A stretch of DNA of 64,000 nucleotides from the NCBI GenBank assembly GCA_032207245.1, contig CM063507.1, positions 89,527,963 through 89,591,962 on the forward strand. The letters run 5' to 3'. How positions within the stretch are numbered: position 1 is the stretch's first letter; the number at the start of each line of letters is the position of its first letter. The translations under genes were made by a program, and so were the position numbers. This document shows, piece after piece, positions 12,601-26,600 of the stretch. This DNA is from Pardosa pseudoannulata (Eukaryota > Arthropoda > Arachnida > Araneae > Lycosidae). The notes under the pieces are model-generated. The model was not told where the DNA came from, made no database searches, and saw nothing but the letters and a program-made list of their open reading frames with translations.

Positions 12601-14221
12601 ACATATGGGCGTGTAGGTCTCTTCAAGTGGAACAAGTCTATATCACATTTGTTTGCTTTTAAAATAATTTACTGAACTTCATAGAGCGCCATCTGTGTTA
12701 ATAAAATTTTTGTGGTATTTTTTAAAATTCGTTGAAATGGGGACACAGATAACTCATACCTAACTCAAGTAAATTAATTAATATTATATATGGGCGTGTC
12801 GGTCTATTCAAGTGGAACACGTCTATACTACATTTGATTGAGTTTAAAATAATTTACTTAACTTCAAAGAGCGCCATCTGTGTTAATAAAATTTTGTTCT
12901 ATTTTTTCCGTTTCGTTGAAATGGGGACACAGATAACTCATACCTAACTCAAGTAAATTAATTAATATTATATATGGGCGTGTAGGTCTATTCAAGTGGA
13001 ACACGTCTATATCACATTTGTTTGCTTTTAAAATAATTTACTGAACTTCAAAGAGCGCCATCTGTGTTAATATAATTTTTGTGGTATTTTTTCCGATTCG
13101 TTGAAATGGGGACACAGATAACTCACACCTAACTCAAGTAAATTAATTAATATTATATATGGGCGTGTCGGTCTATTCAAGTGGAACACGTCTATACTAC
13201 ATTTGATTGAGTTTAAAATAATTTACTTAACTTCAAACAGCGCCATCTGTGTTAATAAAATTTTGTGGTATTTTTTCCGATTCGTTGAAATGGGGACACA
13301 GATAACTCATACCTAACTCAAGTAAATTAATTAATATTATATATGGGCGTGTCGGTCTATTCAAGTGGAACACGTCTATATCACATTTGTTTGCTTTTAA
13401 AATAATTTACTGAACTTCAAAGAGCGCCATCTGTGTTAATAAAATTTTTGTGGTATTTTTTAAAATTCGTTGAAATGGGGACACAGATAACTCACACCTA
13501 ACTCATGTAAATTAATTAATATTACATATGGGCGTGTAGGTCTCTTCAAGTGGAACACGTCTATATCACATTTGTTTGTTTTTAAAATAATTTACTTAAC
13601 TTCAAACAGCGCCATCTGTGTTAATAAAATTTTGTTCTATTTTTTCCGTTTCGTTGAAATGGGGACACAGATAACTCATACCTAACTCAAGTAAATTAAT
13701 TAATATTACATATGGGCGTGTAGGTCTCTTCAAGCGGAACACGTCTATATCACATTTGTTTGTTTTTAAAATAATTTACTGAACTTCAAAGAGCGCCATC
13801 TGTGTTAATAAAATTTTGTGGTATTTTTTCCGTTTCGTTGAAATGGGGACACAGATAACTCACACCTAACTCATGTAAATTAATTAATATTATGTATGGG
13901 CGTGTAGGTCTATTCAAGTGGAACACGTCTATACTACATTTGATTCAGTTTAAAATAATTTACTTAACTTCAAAGAGCGCCATCTGTGTTAATAAAATTT
14001 TGTGGTATTTTTTCCGTTTCGTTGAAATGGGGACACAGATAACTCATACCTAACTCAAGTAAATTAATTAATATTACATATGGGCGTGTAGGTCTCTTCA
14101 AGTGGAACAAGTCTATATCACATTTGTTTGCTTTTAAAATAATTTACTTAACTTCAAAGAGCGCCATCTGTGTTAATAAAATTTTGTGGTATTTTTTCCG
14201 TTTCGTTGAAATGGGGACACA

Positions 14222-14464
14222 GATAACTCATACCTAACTCAAGTAAATTAATTAATATTATATATGGACTGTCGGTCTATTCAAGTGGAACACGTCTATA
14301 TCACATTTGTTTGCTTTTAAAATAATTTACAGAACTTCAAAGAGCGCCACACGTCTATATCTACATTTGATTCAGTTTAAAATAATTTACTTAACTTCAA
14401 AGAGCGCCATCTGTGTTAATAAAATTTTGTGGTATTTTTTCCGTTTCGTTGAAATGGGGACACA
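14222..14464 (+). repeat. Satellite monomer with a partial monomer, deletion junction
   Basis: The spacing between GATAACTCAT blocks is 243 bp instead of 184 or 368. At about 14349 the block AGAGCGCCA joins directly to CACGTCTATATCTACATTT, so about 125 bp of a monomer are missing. The unit also has an irregular TATATGGACTGTCGG near 14262. It is a clear internal breakpoint in an otherwise regular array. Confidence 0.75.
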
Positions 14465-17400
14465 GATAACTCATACCTAACTCAAGTAAATTAATTAATA
14501 TTACATATGGGCGTGTAGGTCTCTTCAAGCGGAACACGTCTATATCACATTTGTTTGTTTTTAAAATAATTTACTGAACTTCAAAGAGCGCCATCTGTGT
14601 TAATATAATTTTGTGGTATTTTTTCCGATTCGTTGAAATGGGGACACAGATAACTCACACCTAACTCAAGTAAATTAATTAATATTATATATGGGCGTGT
14701 AGGTCTATTCAAGTGGAACACGTCTATACTACATTTGATTGAGTTTAAAATAATTTACTTAACTTCAAAGAGCGCCATCTGTGTTAATAAAATTTTGTGG
14801 TATTTTTTCCGTTTCGTTGAAATGGGGACACAGATAACTCATACCTAACTCAAGTAAATTAATTAATATTATATATGGGCGTGTAGGTCTATTCAAGTGG
14901 AACACGTCTATATCACATTTGTTTGCTTTAAAATAATTTACTGAACTTCAAAGAGCGCCATCTGTGTTAATAAAATTTTGTGGTATTTTTTTCGTTGAAA
15001 TGGGGACACAGATAACTCATACCTAACTCAAGTAAATTAATTAATATTATATATGGGCGTGTACGTCTATTCAAGTGGAACAAGTCTATATCACATTTGT
15101 TTGCTTTTAAAATAATTTACTTAACTTCAAAGAGCGCCATCTGTGTTAATAAAATTTTGTGGTATTTTTTCCGTTTCGTTGAAATGGGGACACAGATAAC
15201 TCATACCTAACTCAAGTAAATTAATTAATATTACATATGGGCGTGTAGGTCTCTTCAAGCGGAACACGTCTATATCACATTTGTTTGTTTTTAAAATAAT
15301 TTACTGAACTTCAAAGAGCGCCATCTGTGTTAATAAAATTTTTCTGGTATTTTTTCCGAATCGTTGAAATGGGGACACAGATAACTCATACCTAAAACAA
15401 GTAAATTAATTAATATTATATATGGGCGTGTCGGTCTATTCAAGTGGAACACGTCTAAACTACATTTGATAGAGTTTAAAATAATTTACTTAACTTCAAA
15501 CAGCGCCATCTGTGTTAATAAAATTTTGTGGTATTTTTTCCGTTTCGTTGAAATGGGGACACAGATAACTCATACCTAACTCAAGTAAATTAATTAATAT
15601 TATATATGGGCGTGTCGGTCTATTCAAGTGGAACACGTCTATATCACATTTGTTTGCTTTTAAAATAATTTACTAAACTTCAAAGAGCGCCATCTGTGTT
15701 AATAAAATTTTGTGGTATTTTTTCCGATTCGTTGAAATGGGGACACAGATAACTCATACCTAACTCAAGTAAATTAATTAATATTACATATGGGCGTGTA
15801 GGTCTCTTCAAGTGGAACACGTCTATATCACATTTGTTTGTTTTTAAAATAATTTACTGAACTTCAAAGGGCGCCATCTGTGTTAATAAAATTTTGTTCT
15901 ATTTTTTCCGTTTCGTTGAAATGGGGACACAGATAACTCATACCTAACTCAAGTAAATTAATTAATATTACATATGGGCGTGTAGGTGTCTTCAAGCGGA
16001 ACACGTCTATATCACATTTGTTTGTTTTTAAAATAATTTACTGAACTTCAAAGAGCGCCATCTGTGTTAATAAAATTTTTGTGGTATTTTTTAAAATTCG
16101 TTGAAATGGGGACACAGATAACTCACACCTAACTCATGTAAATTAATTAATATTATGTATGGGCGTGTAGGTCTCTTCAAGTGGAACACGTCTATATCAC
16201 ATTTGTTTGTTTTTAAAATAATTTACTTAACTTCAAAGAGCGCCATCTGTGTTAATAAAATTTTGTGGTATTTTTTCCGTTTCGTTGAAATGGGGACACA
16301 GATAACTCATACCTAACTCAAGTAAATTAATTAATATTACATATGGGCGTGTAGGTCTCTTCAAGTGGAACAAGTCTATATCACATTTGTTTGCTTTTAA
16401 AATAATTTACTGAACTTCAAAGAGCGCCATCTGTGTTAATAAAATTTTTGTGGTGTTTTTTAAAATTCGTTGAAATGGGGACACAGATAACTCACACCTA
16501 ACTCAAGTAAATTAATTAATATTATATATGGGCGTGTCGGACTATTCAAGTGGAACACGTCTATACTACATTTGATTGAGTTTAAAATAATTTACTTAAC
16601 TTCAAAGAGCGCCATCTGTGTTAATAAAATTTTGTGGTATTTTTTCCGTTTCGTTGAAATGGGGACACAGATAACTCATACCTAACTCAAGTAAATTAAT
16701 TAATATTACATATGGGCGTGTAGGTCTCTTCAAGTGGAACACGTCTATATCACATTTGTTTGTTTTTAAAATAATTTACTGAACTTCAAAGAGCGCCATC
16801 TGTGTTAATAAAATTTTTGTGGTATTTTTTCCGATTCGTTGAAATGGGGACACAGATAACTCATACCTAACTCAAGTAAATTAATTAATATTATATATGG
16901 GCGTGTCGGTCTATTCAAGTGGAACACGTCTATACTACATTTGATAGAGTTTAAAATAATTTACTTAACTTCAAACAGCGCCATCTGTGTTAATAAAATT
17001 TTGTTCTATTTTTTCCGTTTCGTTGAAATGGGGACACAGATAACTCATACCTAACTCAAGTAAATTAATTAATATTATATATGGGCGTGTCGGTCTATTC
17101 AAGTGGAACACGTCTATATCACATTTGTTTGCTTTTAAAATAATTTACTGAACTTCAAAGAGCGCCATCTGTGTTAATAAAATTTTTGTGGTATTTTTTA
17201 AAATTCGTTGAAATGGGGACACAGATAACTCACACCTAACTCATGTAAATTAATTAATATTACATATGGGCGTGTAGGTCTCTTCAAGTGGAACACGTCT
17301 ATATCACATTTGTTTGTTTTTAAAATAATTTACTGAACTTCAAAGAGCGCCATCTGTGTTAATAAAATTTTGTGGTATTTTTTCCGTTTCGTTGAAATGG

Positions 17401-20400
17401 GGACACAGATAACTCATACCTAACTCAAGTAAATTAATTAATATTACATATGGGCGTGTAGGTCTCTTCAAGCGGAACACGTCTATATCACATTTGTTTG
17501 TTTTTAAAATAATTTACGGAACTTCAAAGAGCGCCATCTGTGTTAATAAAATTTTGTGGTATTTTTTCCGTTTCGTTGAAATGGGGACACAGATAACTCA
17601 CACCTAACTCAAGTAAATTAATTAATATTATATATGGGCGTGTCGGTCTATTCAAGTGGAACACGTCTATACTACATTTGTTTGCTTTTAAAATAATTTA
17701 CTTAACTTCAAACAGCGCCATCTGTGTTAATAAAATTTTGTTCTATTTTTTTCCGTTTCGTTGAAATGGGGACAGAGATAACTCATACCTAACTCAAGTA
17801 AATTAATTAATATTACATATGGGCGTGTAGGTCTCTTCAAGTGGAACACGTCTATATCACATTTGTTTTCTTTTAAAATAATTTACTGAACTTCAAAGAG
17901 CGCCATCTGTGTTAATAAAATTTTTGTGGTATTTTTTCCGATTCGTTGAAATGGGGACACAGATAACTCATACCTAACTCAAGTAAATTAATTAATATTA
18001 TATATGGGCGTGTAGGTCTATTCAAGTGGAACACGTCTATATCACATTTGTTTGCTTTTAAAATAATTTACTGAACTTCAAAGAGCGCCATCTGTGTTAA
18101 TAAAATTTTGTGGTATATTTTAAAATTCGTTGAAATGGGGGCACAGATAACTCACACCTAACTCATGTAAATTAATTAATATTACATATGGGCGTGTAGG
18201 TCTCTTCAAGCGGAACACGTCTATATCACATTTGTTTGTTTTTAAAATAATTTACTGAACTTCAAATGGCGCCATCTGTGTTAATAAAATTTTGTGGTAT
18301 TTTTCCGTTTCGTTGAAATGGGGACACAGATAACTCATACCTAACTCAAGTAAATTAATTAATATTACATATGGGCGTGTAGGTCTCTTCAAGCGGAACA
18401 CGTCTATATCACATTTGTTTGTTTTTAAAATAATTTACTGAACTTCAAAGAGCGCCATCTGTGTTAATAAAATTTTTGTGGTATTTTTTCCGATTCGTTG
18501 AAATGGGGACACAGATAACTCACACCTAACTCAAGTAAATTAATTAATATTATATATGGGCGTGTAGGTCTATTCAAGTGGAACACGTCTATACTACATT
18601 TGATTGAGTTTAAAATAATTTACTTAACTTCAAACAGCGCCATCTGTGTTAATATAATTTTTGTGGTATTTTTTCCGATTCGTTGAAATGGGGTCACAGA
18701 TAACTCATACCTAACTCAAGTAAATTAATTAATATTATATATGGGCGTGTAGGTCTATTCAAGTGGAACACGTCTATACTACATTTGATTGAGTTTAAAC
18801 TAATTTACTTAACTTCAAAGAGCGCCATCAGTGTTAATATAATTTTTACGGTATTTTTTCCGAATCGTTGAAATGGGGACACAGATAACTCATACCTAAC
18901 TCAAGTAAATTAATTAATATTATATATGGGCGTGTCGGTCTATTCAAGTGGAACACGTCTAAACTACATTTGATAGAGTTTAAAATAATTTACTTAACTT
19001 CAAAGAGCGCCATCTGTGTTAATAAAATTTTGTGGTATTTTTTCCGTTTCGTTGAAATGGGGACACAGATAACTCATACCTAACTCAAGTAAATTAATTA
19101 ATATTACATATGGGCGTGTAGGTCTCTTCAAGCGGAACACGTCTATATCACATTTGTTTGTTTTTAAAATAATTTACTGAACTTCAAAGAGCGCCATCTG
19201 TGTTAATAAAATTTTGTGGTATATTTTCTCGATTCGTTGAAATGGGGACACAGATAACTCATACCTAACTCAAGTAAATTAATTAATATTACATATGGGC
19301 GTGTAGGTCTCTTCAAGCGGAACACGTCTATATCACATTTGTTTGTTTTTAAAATAATTTACTGAACTTCAAAGAGCGCCATCTGTGTTAATAAAATTTT
19401 TGTGGTATTTTTTCCGATTCGTTGAAATGGGGACACAGATAACTCATACCTAACTCAAGTAAATTAATTAATATTATATATGGGCGTGTCGGTCTATTCA
19501 AGTGGAACACGTCTATACTACATTTGATTGAGTTTAAAATAATTTACTTAACTTCAAACAGCGCCATCTGTGTTAATAAAATTTTGTTCTATTTTTTCCG
19601 TTTCGTTGAAATGGGGACACAGATAACTCATACCTAACTCAAGTAAATTAATTAATATTATATATGGGCGTGTAGGTCTATTCAAGTGGAACACGTCTAT
19701 ATCACATTTGTTTGTTTTTAAAATAATTTACTGAACTTCAAAGAGCGCCATCTGTGTTAATAAAATTTTTGTGGTATTTTTTCCGATTCGTTGAAATGGG
19801 GACACAGATAATTCACACCTAACTCAAGTAAATTAATTAATATTATATATGGGCGTGTAGGTCTATTCAAGTGGAACACGTCTATACTACATTTGATTGA
19901 GTTTAAAATAATTTACTTAACTTCAAAGAGCGCCATCTGTGTTAATATAATTTTTGTGGTATTTTTTCCGATTCGTTGAAATGGGGACACAGATAACTCA
20001 TACCTAACTCAAGTAAATTAATTAATATTACATATGGGCGTGTAGGTCTCTTCAAGTGGAACACGTCTATACTACATTCTATTGAGTTTAAAATAATTTA
20101 CTTAACTTCAAACAGCGCCATCTGTGTTAATATAATTTTTGTGGTATTTTTTCCGATTCGTTGAAATGGGGACACAGATAACTCATACCTAACTCAAGTA
20201 AATTAATTAATATTATATATGGGCGTGTCGATCTATTCAAGTGGAACACTTCTATACTACATTTGATTGAGTTTAAAATAATTTACTTAACTTCAAACAG
20301 CGCCATCTGTGTTAATAAAATTTTGTTCTATTTTTTCCGTTTCGTTGAAATGGGGACACAGATAACTCATACCTAACTCAAGTAAATTAATTAATATTAC

Positions 20401-23400
20401 ATATGGGCGTGTAGGTCTCTTCAAGCGGAACACGTCTATATCACATTTGTTTGTTTTTAAAATAATTTACTGAACTTCAAAGAGCGCCATCTGTGTTAAT
20501 AAAATTTTTGTGGTATTTTTTAAAATTCGTTGAAATGGGGACACAGATAACTCACACCTAACTCATGTAAATTAATTAATATTATGTATGGGCGTGTAGG
20601 TCTATTCAAGTGGAACACGTCTATACTACATTTGATTCAGTTTAAAATAATTTACTTAACTTCAAAGAGCGCCATCTGTGTTAATAAAATTTTGTGGTAT
20701 TTTTTCCGTTTCGTTGAAATGGGGACACAGATAACTCATACCTAACTCAAGTAAATTAATTAATATTACATATGGGCGTGTAGGTCTCTTCAAGTGGAAC
20801 ACGTCTATATCACATTTGTTTGCTTTTAAAATAATTTACTGAACTTCAAAGAGCGCCATCTGTGTTAATAAAATTTTTGTGGTATTTTTTCCGATTCGTT
20901 GAAATGGGGACACAGATAACTCATACCTAACTCAAGTAAATTAATTAATATTATATATGGGCGTGTCGGTCTATTCAAGTGGAACACGTCTATACTACAT
21001 TTGATTGAGTTTAAAATAATTTACTTAACTTCAAACAGCGCCATCTGTGTTAATAAAATTTTGTTCTATTTTTTCCGTTTCGTTGAAATGGGGACACAGA
21101 TAACTCATACCTAACTCAAGTAAATTAATTAATATTATATATGGGCGTGTCGGTCTATTCAAGTGGAACACGTCTATATCACATTTGTTTGCTTTTAAAA
21201 TAATTTACTGAACTTCAAAGAGCGCCATCTGTGTTAATAAAATTTTGTGGTATATTTTAAAATTCGTTGAAATGGGGACACAGATAACTCATACCTAACT
21301 CAAGTAAATTAATTAATATTACATATGGGCGTGTAGGTCTCTTCAAGCGGAACACGTCTATATCACATTTGTTTGTTTTTAAAATAATTTACTTAACTTC
21401 AAACAGCGCCATCTGTGTTAATAAAATTTTGTTCTATTTTTTCCGTTTCGTTGAAATGGGGACACAGATAACTCATACCTAACTCAAGTAAATTAATTAA
21501 TATTACATATGGGCGTGTAGGTCTCTTCAAGCGGAACACGTCTATATCACATTTGTTTGTTTTTAAAATAATTTACGGAACTTCAAAGAGCGCCATCTGT
21601 GTTAATAAAATTTTTGTGGTATTTTTTAAAATTCGTTGAAATGGGGACACAGATAACTCACACCTAACTCAAGTAAATTAATTAATATTATGTATGGGCG
21701 TGTAGGTCTATTCAAGTGGAACACGTCTATACTACATTTGATTCAGTTTAAAATAATTTACTTAACTTCAAAGAGCGCCATCTGTGTTAATAAAATTTTG
21801 TGGTATTTTTTCCGTTTCGTTGAAATGGGGACACAGATAACTCATACCTAACTCAAGTAAATTAATTAATATTACATATGGGCGTGTAGGTCTCTTCAAG
21901 TGGAACACGTCTATATCACATTTGTTTGCTTTTAAAATAATTTACTGAACTTCAAAGAGCGCCATCTGTGTTAATAAAATTTTGTGGTATATTTTAAAAT
22001 TCGTTGAAATGGGGACACAGATAACTCATACCTAAAACAAGTAAATTAATTAATATTATATATGGGCGTGTCGGTCTATTCAAGTGGAACACGTCTATAC
22101 TACATTTGATAGAGTTTAAAATAATTTACTTAACTTCAAAGAGCGCCATCTGTGTTAATAAAATTTTGTTCTATTTTTTCCGTTTCGTTGAAATGGGGAC
22201 ACAGATAACTCATACCTAACTCAAGTAAATTAATTAATATTACATATGGGCGTGTAGGTCTCTTCAAGCGGAACACGTCTATATCACATTTGTTTGTTTT
22301 TAAAATAATTTACTGAACTTCAAAGAGCGCCATCTGTGTTAATAAAATTTTTGTGGTATTTTTTCCGATTCGTTGAAATGGGGACACAGATAATTCACAC
22401 CTAACTCAAGTAAATTAATTAATATTATATATGGGCGTGTCGGTCTATTCAAGTGGAACACGTCTAAACTACATTTGATAGAGTTTAAAATAATTTACTT
22501 AACTTCAAACAGCGCCATCTGTGTTAATAAAATTTTGTTCTATTTTTTCCGTTTCGTTGAAATGGGGACACAGATAACTCATACCTAACTCAAGTAAATT
22601 AATTAATATTATATATGGGCGTGTCGGTCTATTCAAGTGGAACACGTCTATATCACATTTGTTTGCTTTTAAAATAATTTACTGAACTTCAAAGAGCGCC
22701 ATCTGTGTTAATAAAATTTTGTGGTATATTTTAAAATTCGTTGAAATGGGGGCACAGATAACTCACACCTAACTCATGTAAATTAATTAATATTACATAT
22801 GGGCGTGTAGGTCTCTTCAAGCGGAACACGTCTATATCACATTTGTTTGTTTTTAAAATACTTTACTGCACTTCAAACAGCGCCATCTGTATTAATAAAA
22901 TTTTATTCTATTTTTTCCGTTTCGTTGAAATGGGGACACAGATAACTCATACCTAACTCAAGTAAATTAATTAATATTACATATGGGCGTGTAGGTCTCT
23001 TCAAGCGGAACACGTCTATATCACATTTGTTTGTTTTTAAAATAATTTACGGAACTTCAAAGAGCGCCATCTGTGTTAATAAAATTTTTGTGGTATTTTT
23101 TAAAATTCGTTGAAATGGGGACACAGATAACTCACACCTAACTCATGTAAATTAATTAATATTATGTATGGGCGTGTAGGTCTATTCAAGTGGAACACGT
23201 CTATACTACATTTGATTCAGTTTAAAATAATTTACTTAACTTCAAAGAGCGCCATCTGTGTTAATAAAATTTTGTGGTATTTTTTCCGTTTCGTTGAAAT
23301 GGGGACACAGATAACTCATACCTAACTCAAGTAAATTAATTAATATTACATATGGGCGTGTAGGTTTCTTCAAGTGGAACAAGTCTATATCACATTTGTT

Positions 23401-26400
23401 TGCTTTTGAAATAATTTACTGAACTTCAAAGAGCGCCATCTGTGTTAATAAAATTTTGTGGTATATTTTAAAATTCGTTGAAATGGGGACACAGATAACT
23501 CATACCTAAAACAAGTAAATTAATTAATATTATATATGGGCGTGTCGGTCTATTAGAGTTTAACACGTCTAAACTACATTTGATAGAGTTTAAAATAATT
23601 TACTTAACTTCAAACAGCGCCATCTGTATTGATAAAATTTTGTTCTATTTTTTCCGTTTCGTTGAAATGGGGACACAGATAACTCATACCTAACTCAAGT
23701 AAATTAATTAATATTACATATGGGCGTGTAGGTCTCTTCAAGTGGAACAAGTCTATATCACATTTGTTTGCTTTTAAAATAATTTACTGAACTTCAAAGA
23801 GCGCCATCTGTGTTAATAAAATTTTTGTGGTATTTTTTCCGATTCGTTGAAATGGGGACACAGATAATTCACACCTAACTCAAGTAAATTAATTAATATT
23901 ATATCTGGGCGTGTCGGTCTATTCAAGTGGAACACGTCTAAACTACATTTGATAGAGTTTAAAATAATTTACTTAACTTCAAACAGCGCCATCTGTGTTA
24001 ATAAAATTTTATTCTAATTTTTCCGTTTCGTTTAAATGGGGACACAGATATCTCATACCTAACTCAAGTAAATTAATTAATATTACATATGGGCGTGTAG
24101 GTCTCTTCAAGCGGAACACGTCTATATCACATTTGTTTGTTTTTAAAATAATTTACGGAACTTCAAAGAGCGCCATCTGTGTTAATAAAATTTTGTGGTA
24201 TTTTTTCCGTTTCGTTGAAATGGGGACACAGATAACTCATACCAAACTCAAGTAAATTAATTAATTATACATATGGGCGTGTACGTCTATTCAAGTGGAA
24301 CACGTCTATACTACATTTGATTGAGTTTAAAATAATTTATTAACTTCAAACAGCGCCATCTGTGTTAATATAATTTTTGTGGTATTTTTTCCGATTCGTT
24401 GAAATGGGGTCACATATAACTCATACCTAACTCAAGTAAATTAATTAATATTATATATGGGCGTGTGGGGCTATTCTAGTGGAACACGTCTATACTACAT
24501 TCTATTGAGTTTAAAATAATTTACTTAACTTCATAGAGCGCCATCTGTGTTAATATAATTTTTACGGTATTTTTTCCGAATCGTTGAAATGGGGACACAG
24601 ATAACTCATACCTAACTCAAGTAAATTAATTAATATTATATATGGGCGTGTCGGTCTATTCAAGTGGAACACGTCTATATCACATTTGTTTGCTTTTAAA
24701 ATAATTTACTGAACTTCATAGAGCGCCATCTGTGTTAATAAAATTTTTGTGGTATTTTTTAAAATTCGTTGAAATGGGGACACAGATAACTCACACCTAA
24801 CTCATGTAAATTAATTAATATTATGTATGGGCGTGTAGGTCTATTCAAGTGGAACACGTCTATACTACATTTGATTCAGTTTAAAATAATTTACTTAACT
24901 TCAAAGAGCGCCATCTGTGTTAATAAAATTTTGTGGTATTTTTTCCGTTTCGTTGAAATGGGGACACAGATAACTCATACCTAACTCAAGTAAATTAATT
25001 AATATTATATATGGGCGTGTCGGTCTATTCAAGTGGAACACGTCTATATCACATTTGTTTGCTTTTAAAATAATTTACTGAACTTCAAAGAGCGCCATCT
25101 GTGTTAATAAAATTTTGTGGTATATTTTAAAATTCGTTGAAATGGGGGCACAGATAACTCACACCTAACTCATGTAAATTAATTAATATTACATATGGGC
25201 GTGTAGGTCTCTTCAAGCGGAACACGTCTATATCACATTTGTTTGTTTTTAAAATAATTTACTGAACTTCAAAGAGCGCCATCTGTGTTAATATAATTTT
25301 TGTGGTATTTTTTCCGATTCGTTGAAATGGGGACACAGATAATTCACACCTAACTCAAGTAAATTAATTAATATTATATATGGGCGTGTCGGTCAATTCA
25401 AGTGGAACACGTCTATACTACATTTGATTGAGTTTAAAATATTTTACTAAACTTCAAAGAGCGCCATCTGTGTTAATATAATTTTTGTGGTATTTTTTCC
25501 GTTTCGTTGAAATGGGGACACAGATAACTCATACCAAACTCAAGTAAATTAATTAATTATACATATGGGCGTGTACGTCTCTTCAAGTGGAACAAGTCTA
25601 TATCACATTTGTTTGCTTTTAAAATAATTTACTGAACTTCATAGAGCGCCATCTGTGTTAATAAAATTTTTGTGGTATTTTTTAAAATTCGTTGAAATGG
25701 GGACACAGATAACTCACACCTAACTCATGTAAATTAATTAATATTATGTATGGGCGTGTAGGTCTATTCAAGTGGAACATGTCTATACTACATTTGATTC
25801 AGTTAAAAATAATTTACTTAACTTCAAAGAGCGCCATCTGTGTTAATAAAATTTTGTGGTATTTTTTCCGTTTCGTTGAAATGGGGACACAGATAACTCA
25901 TACCTAACTCATGTAAATTAATTAATATTATGTATGGCCGTGTAGGTCTATTCAAGTGGAACACGTCTATACTACATTTGATTGAGTTTAAAATAATTTA
26001 TTAACTTCAAAGAGCGCCATCTGTGTTAATAAAATTTTGTGGTATTTTTTCCGTTTCGTTGAAATGGGGACACAGATAACTCACACCTAACTCATGTAAA
26101 TTAATTAATATTATATATGGGCGTGTCGGTCTATTCAAGTGGAACACGTCTATATCACATTTGTTTGTTTTTAAAATAATTTACTGAACTTCAAAGAGCG
26201 CCATCTGTGTTAATAAAATTTTGTGGTATTTTTTCCGTTTCGTTGAAATGGGGACACAGATAACTCATACCAAACTCAAGTAAATTAATTAATTATACAT
26301 ATGGGCGTGTACGTCTCTTCAAGTGGAACAAGTCTATATCACATTTGTTTGCTTTTAAAATAATTTACTGAACTTCATAGAGCGCCATCTGTGTTAATAA

Positions 26401-26500
26401 AATTTTGTTCTATTTTTTCCGTTTCGTTGAAATGGGGACACAGATAACTCATACCTAACTCAAGTAAATTAATTAATATTACATATGGGCGTGTAGGTCT

Positions 26501-26600
26501 NNNNNNNNNNNNNNNNNNNNNNNNNNNNNNNNNNNNNNNNNNNNNNNNNNNNNNNNNNNNNNNNNNNNNNNNNNNNNNNNNNNNNNNNNNNNNNNNNNNN
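26501..26600. other. Assembly gap of exactly 100 N
   Basis: Exactly 100 undetermined bases. A round 100 usually denotes a gap of unknown size. Satellite orientation changes from + on the left to - on the right across it, so the switch point itself is not sequenced. Confidence 0.98.

Larger units (their letters stand above)
7400..23880 (+). repeat. Central part of the + array: mixed class A and class B monomers
   Basis: Two linked sequence states alternate irregularly. Class A has TATATCACATTTGTTTG, then C/TTTTTAAAATAATTTACTGAACTTC. Class B has TATACTACATTTGATTGAG (or GATAGAG), then TTTAAAATAATTTACTTAACTTC. Hybrids that join the class B front to the class A back occur near 8765 and 9690. The higher-order markers of the flanking parts (GTACGTCT, AGTTTAACACG, GGGCTTGTAGG) are nearly absent; GTACGTCT is seen once, near 15061. 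The block bounds are approximate and set by where those markers stop and restart. Confidence 0.65.
1543..26500 (+). repeat. Main 184-bp satellite array, + orientation
   Basis: Uninterrupted head-to-tail array of about 135 monomers. Example period: GAAATGGGGACACAGATAAC recurs at 9601, 9785 and 9970. Order of blocks in a monomer: GAAATGGGGACACAGATAAC, CTAACTCAAGTAAATTAATT, ATATGGGCGTGT, GGTCTATTCAAGTGGAACA, ACATTTG, TTTAAAATAATTTACT, AACTTCAAA, GCGCCATCTGTGTTAATA, then a T-rich stretch and CGTTT/CGATTCGTT. Monomers differ by few substitutions. No transposon or gene interrupts the array. Higher-order structure is clear at 1728-3204 and again near 24-26.5 kb; the middle is a looser mixture of two monomer classes. 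The array stops at an assembly gap, so its true length is unknown. Confidence 0.97.

Noticed and set aside
26501..26600. A single perfect giant palindrome centred on the gap
   Set aside because: The inverted match starts 1.1 kb inside the left arm, lasts 447 bp, skips two monomers and then diverges; arms are not mirror images over long range.
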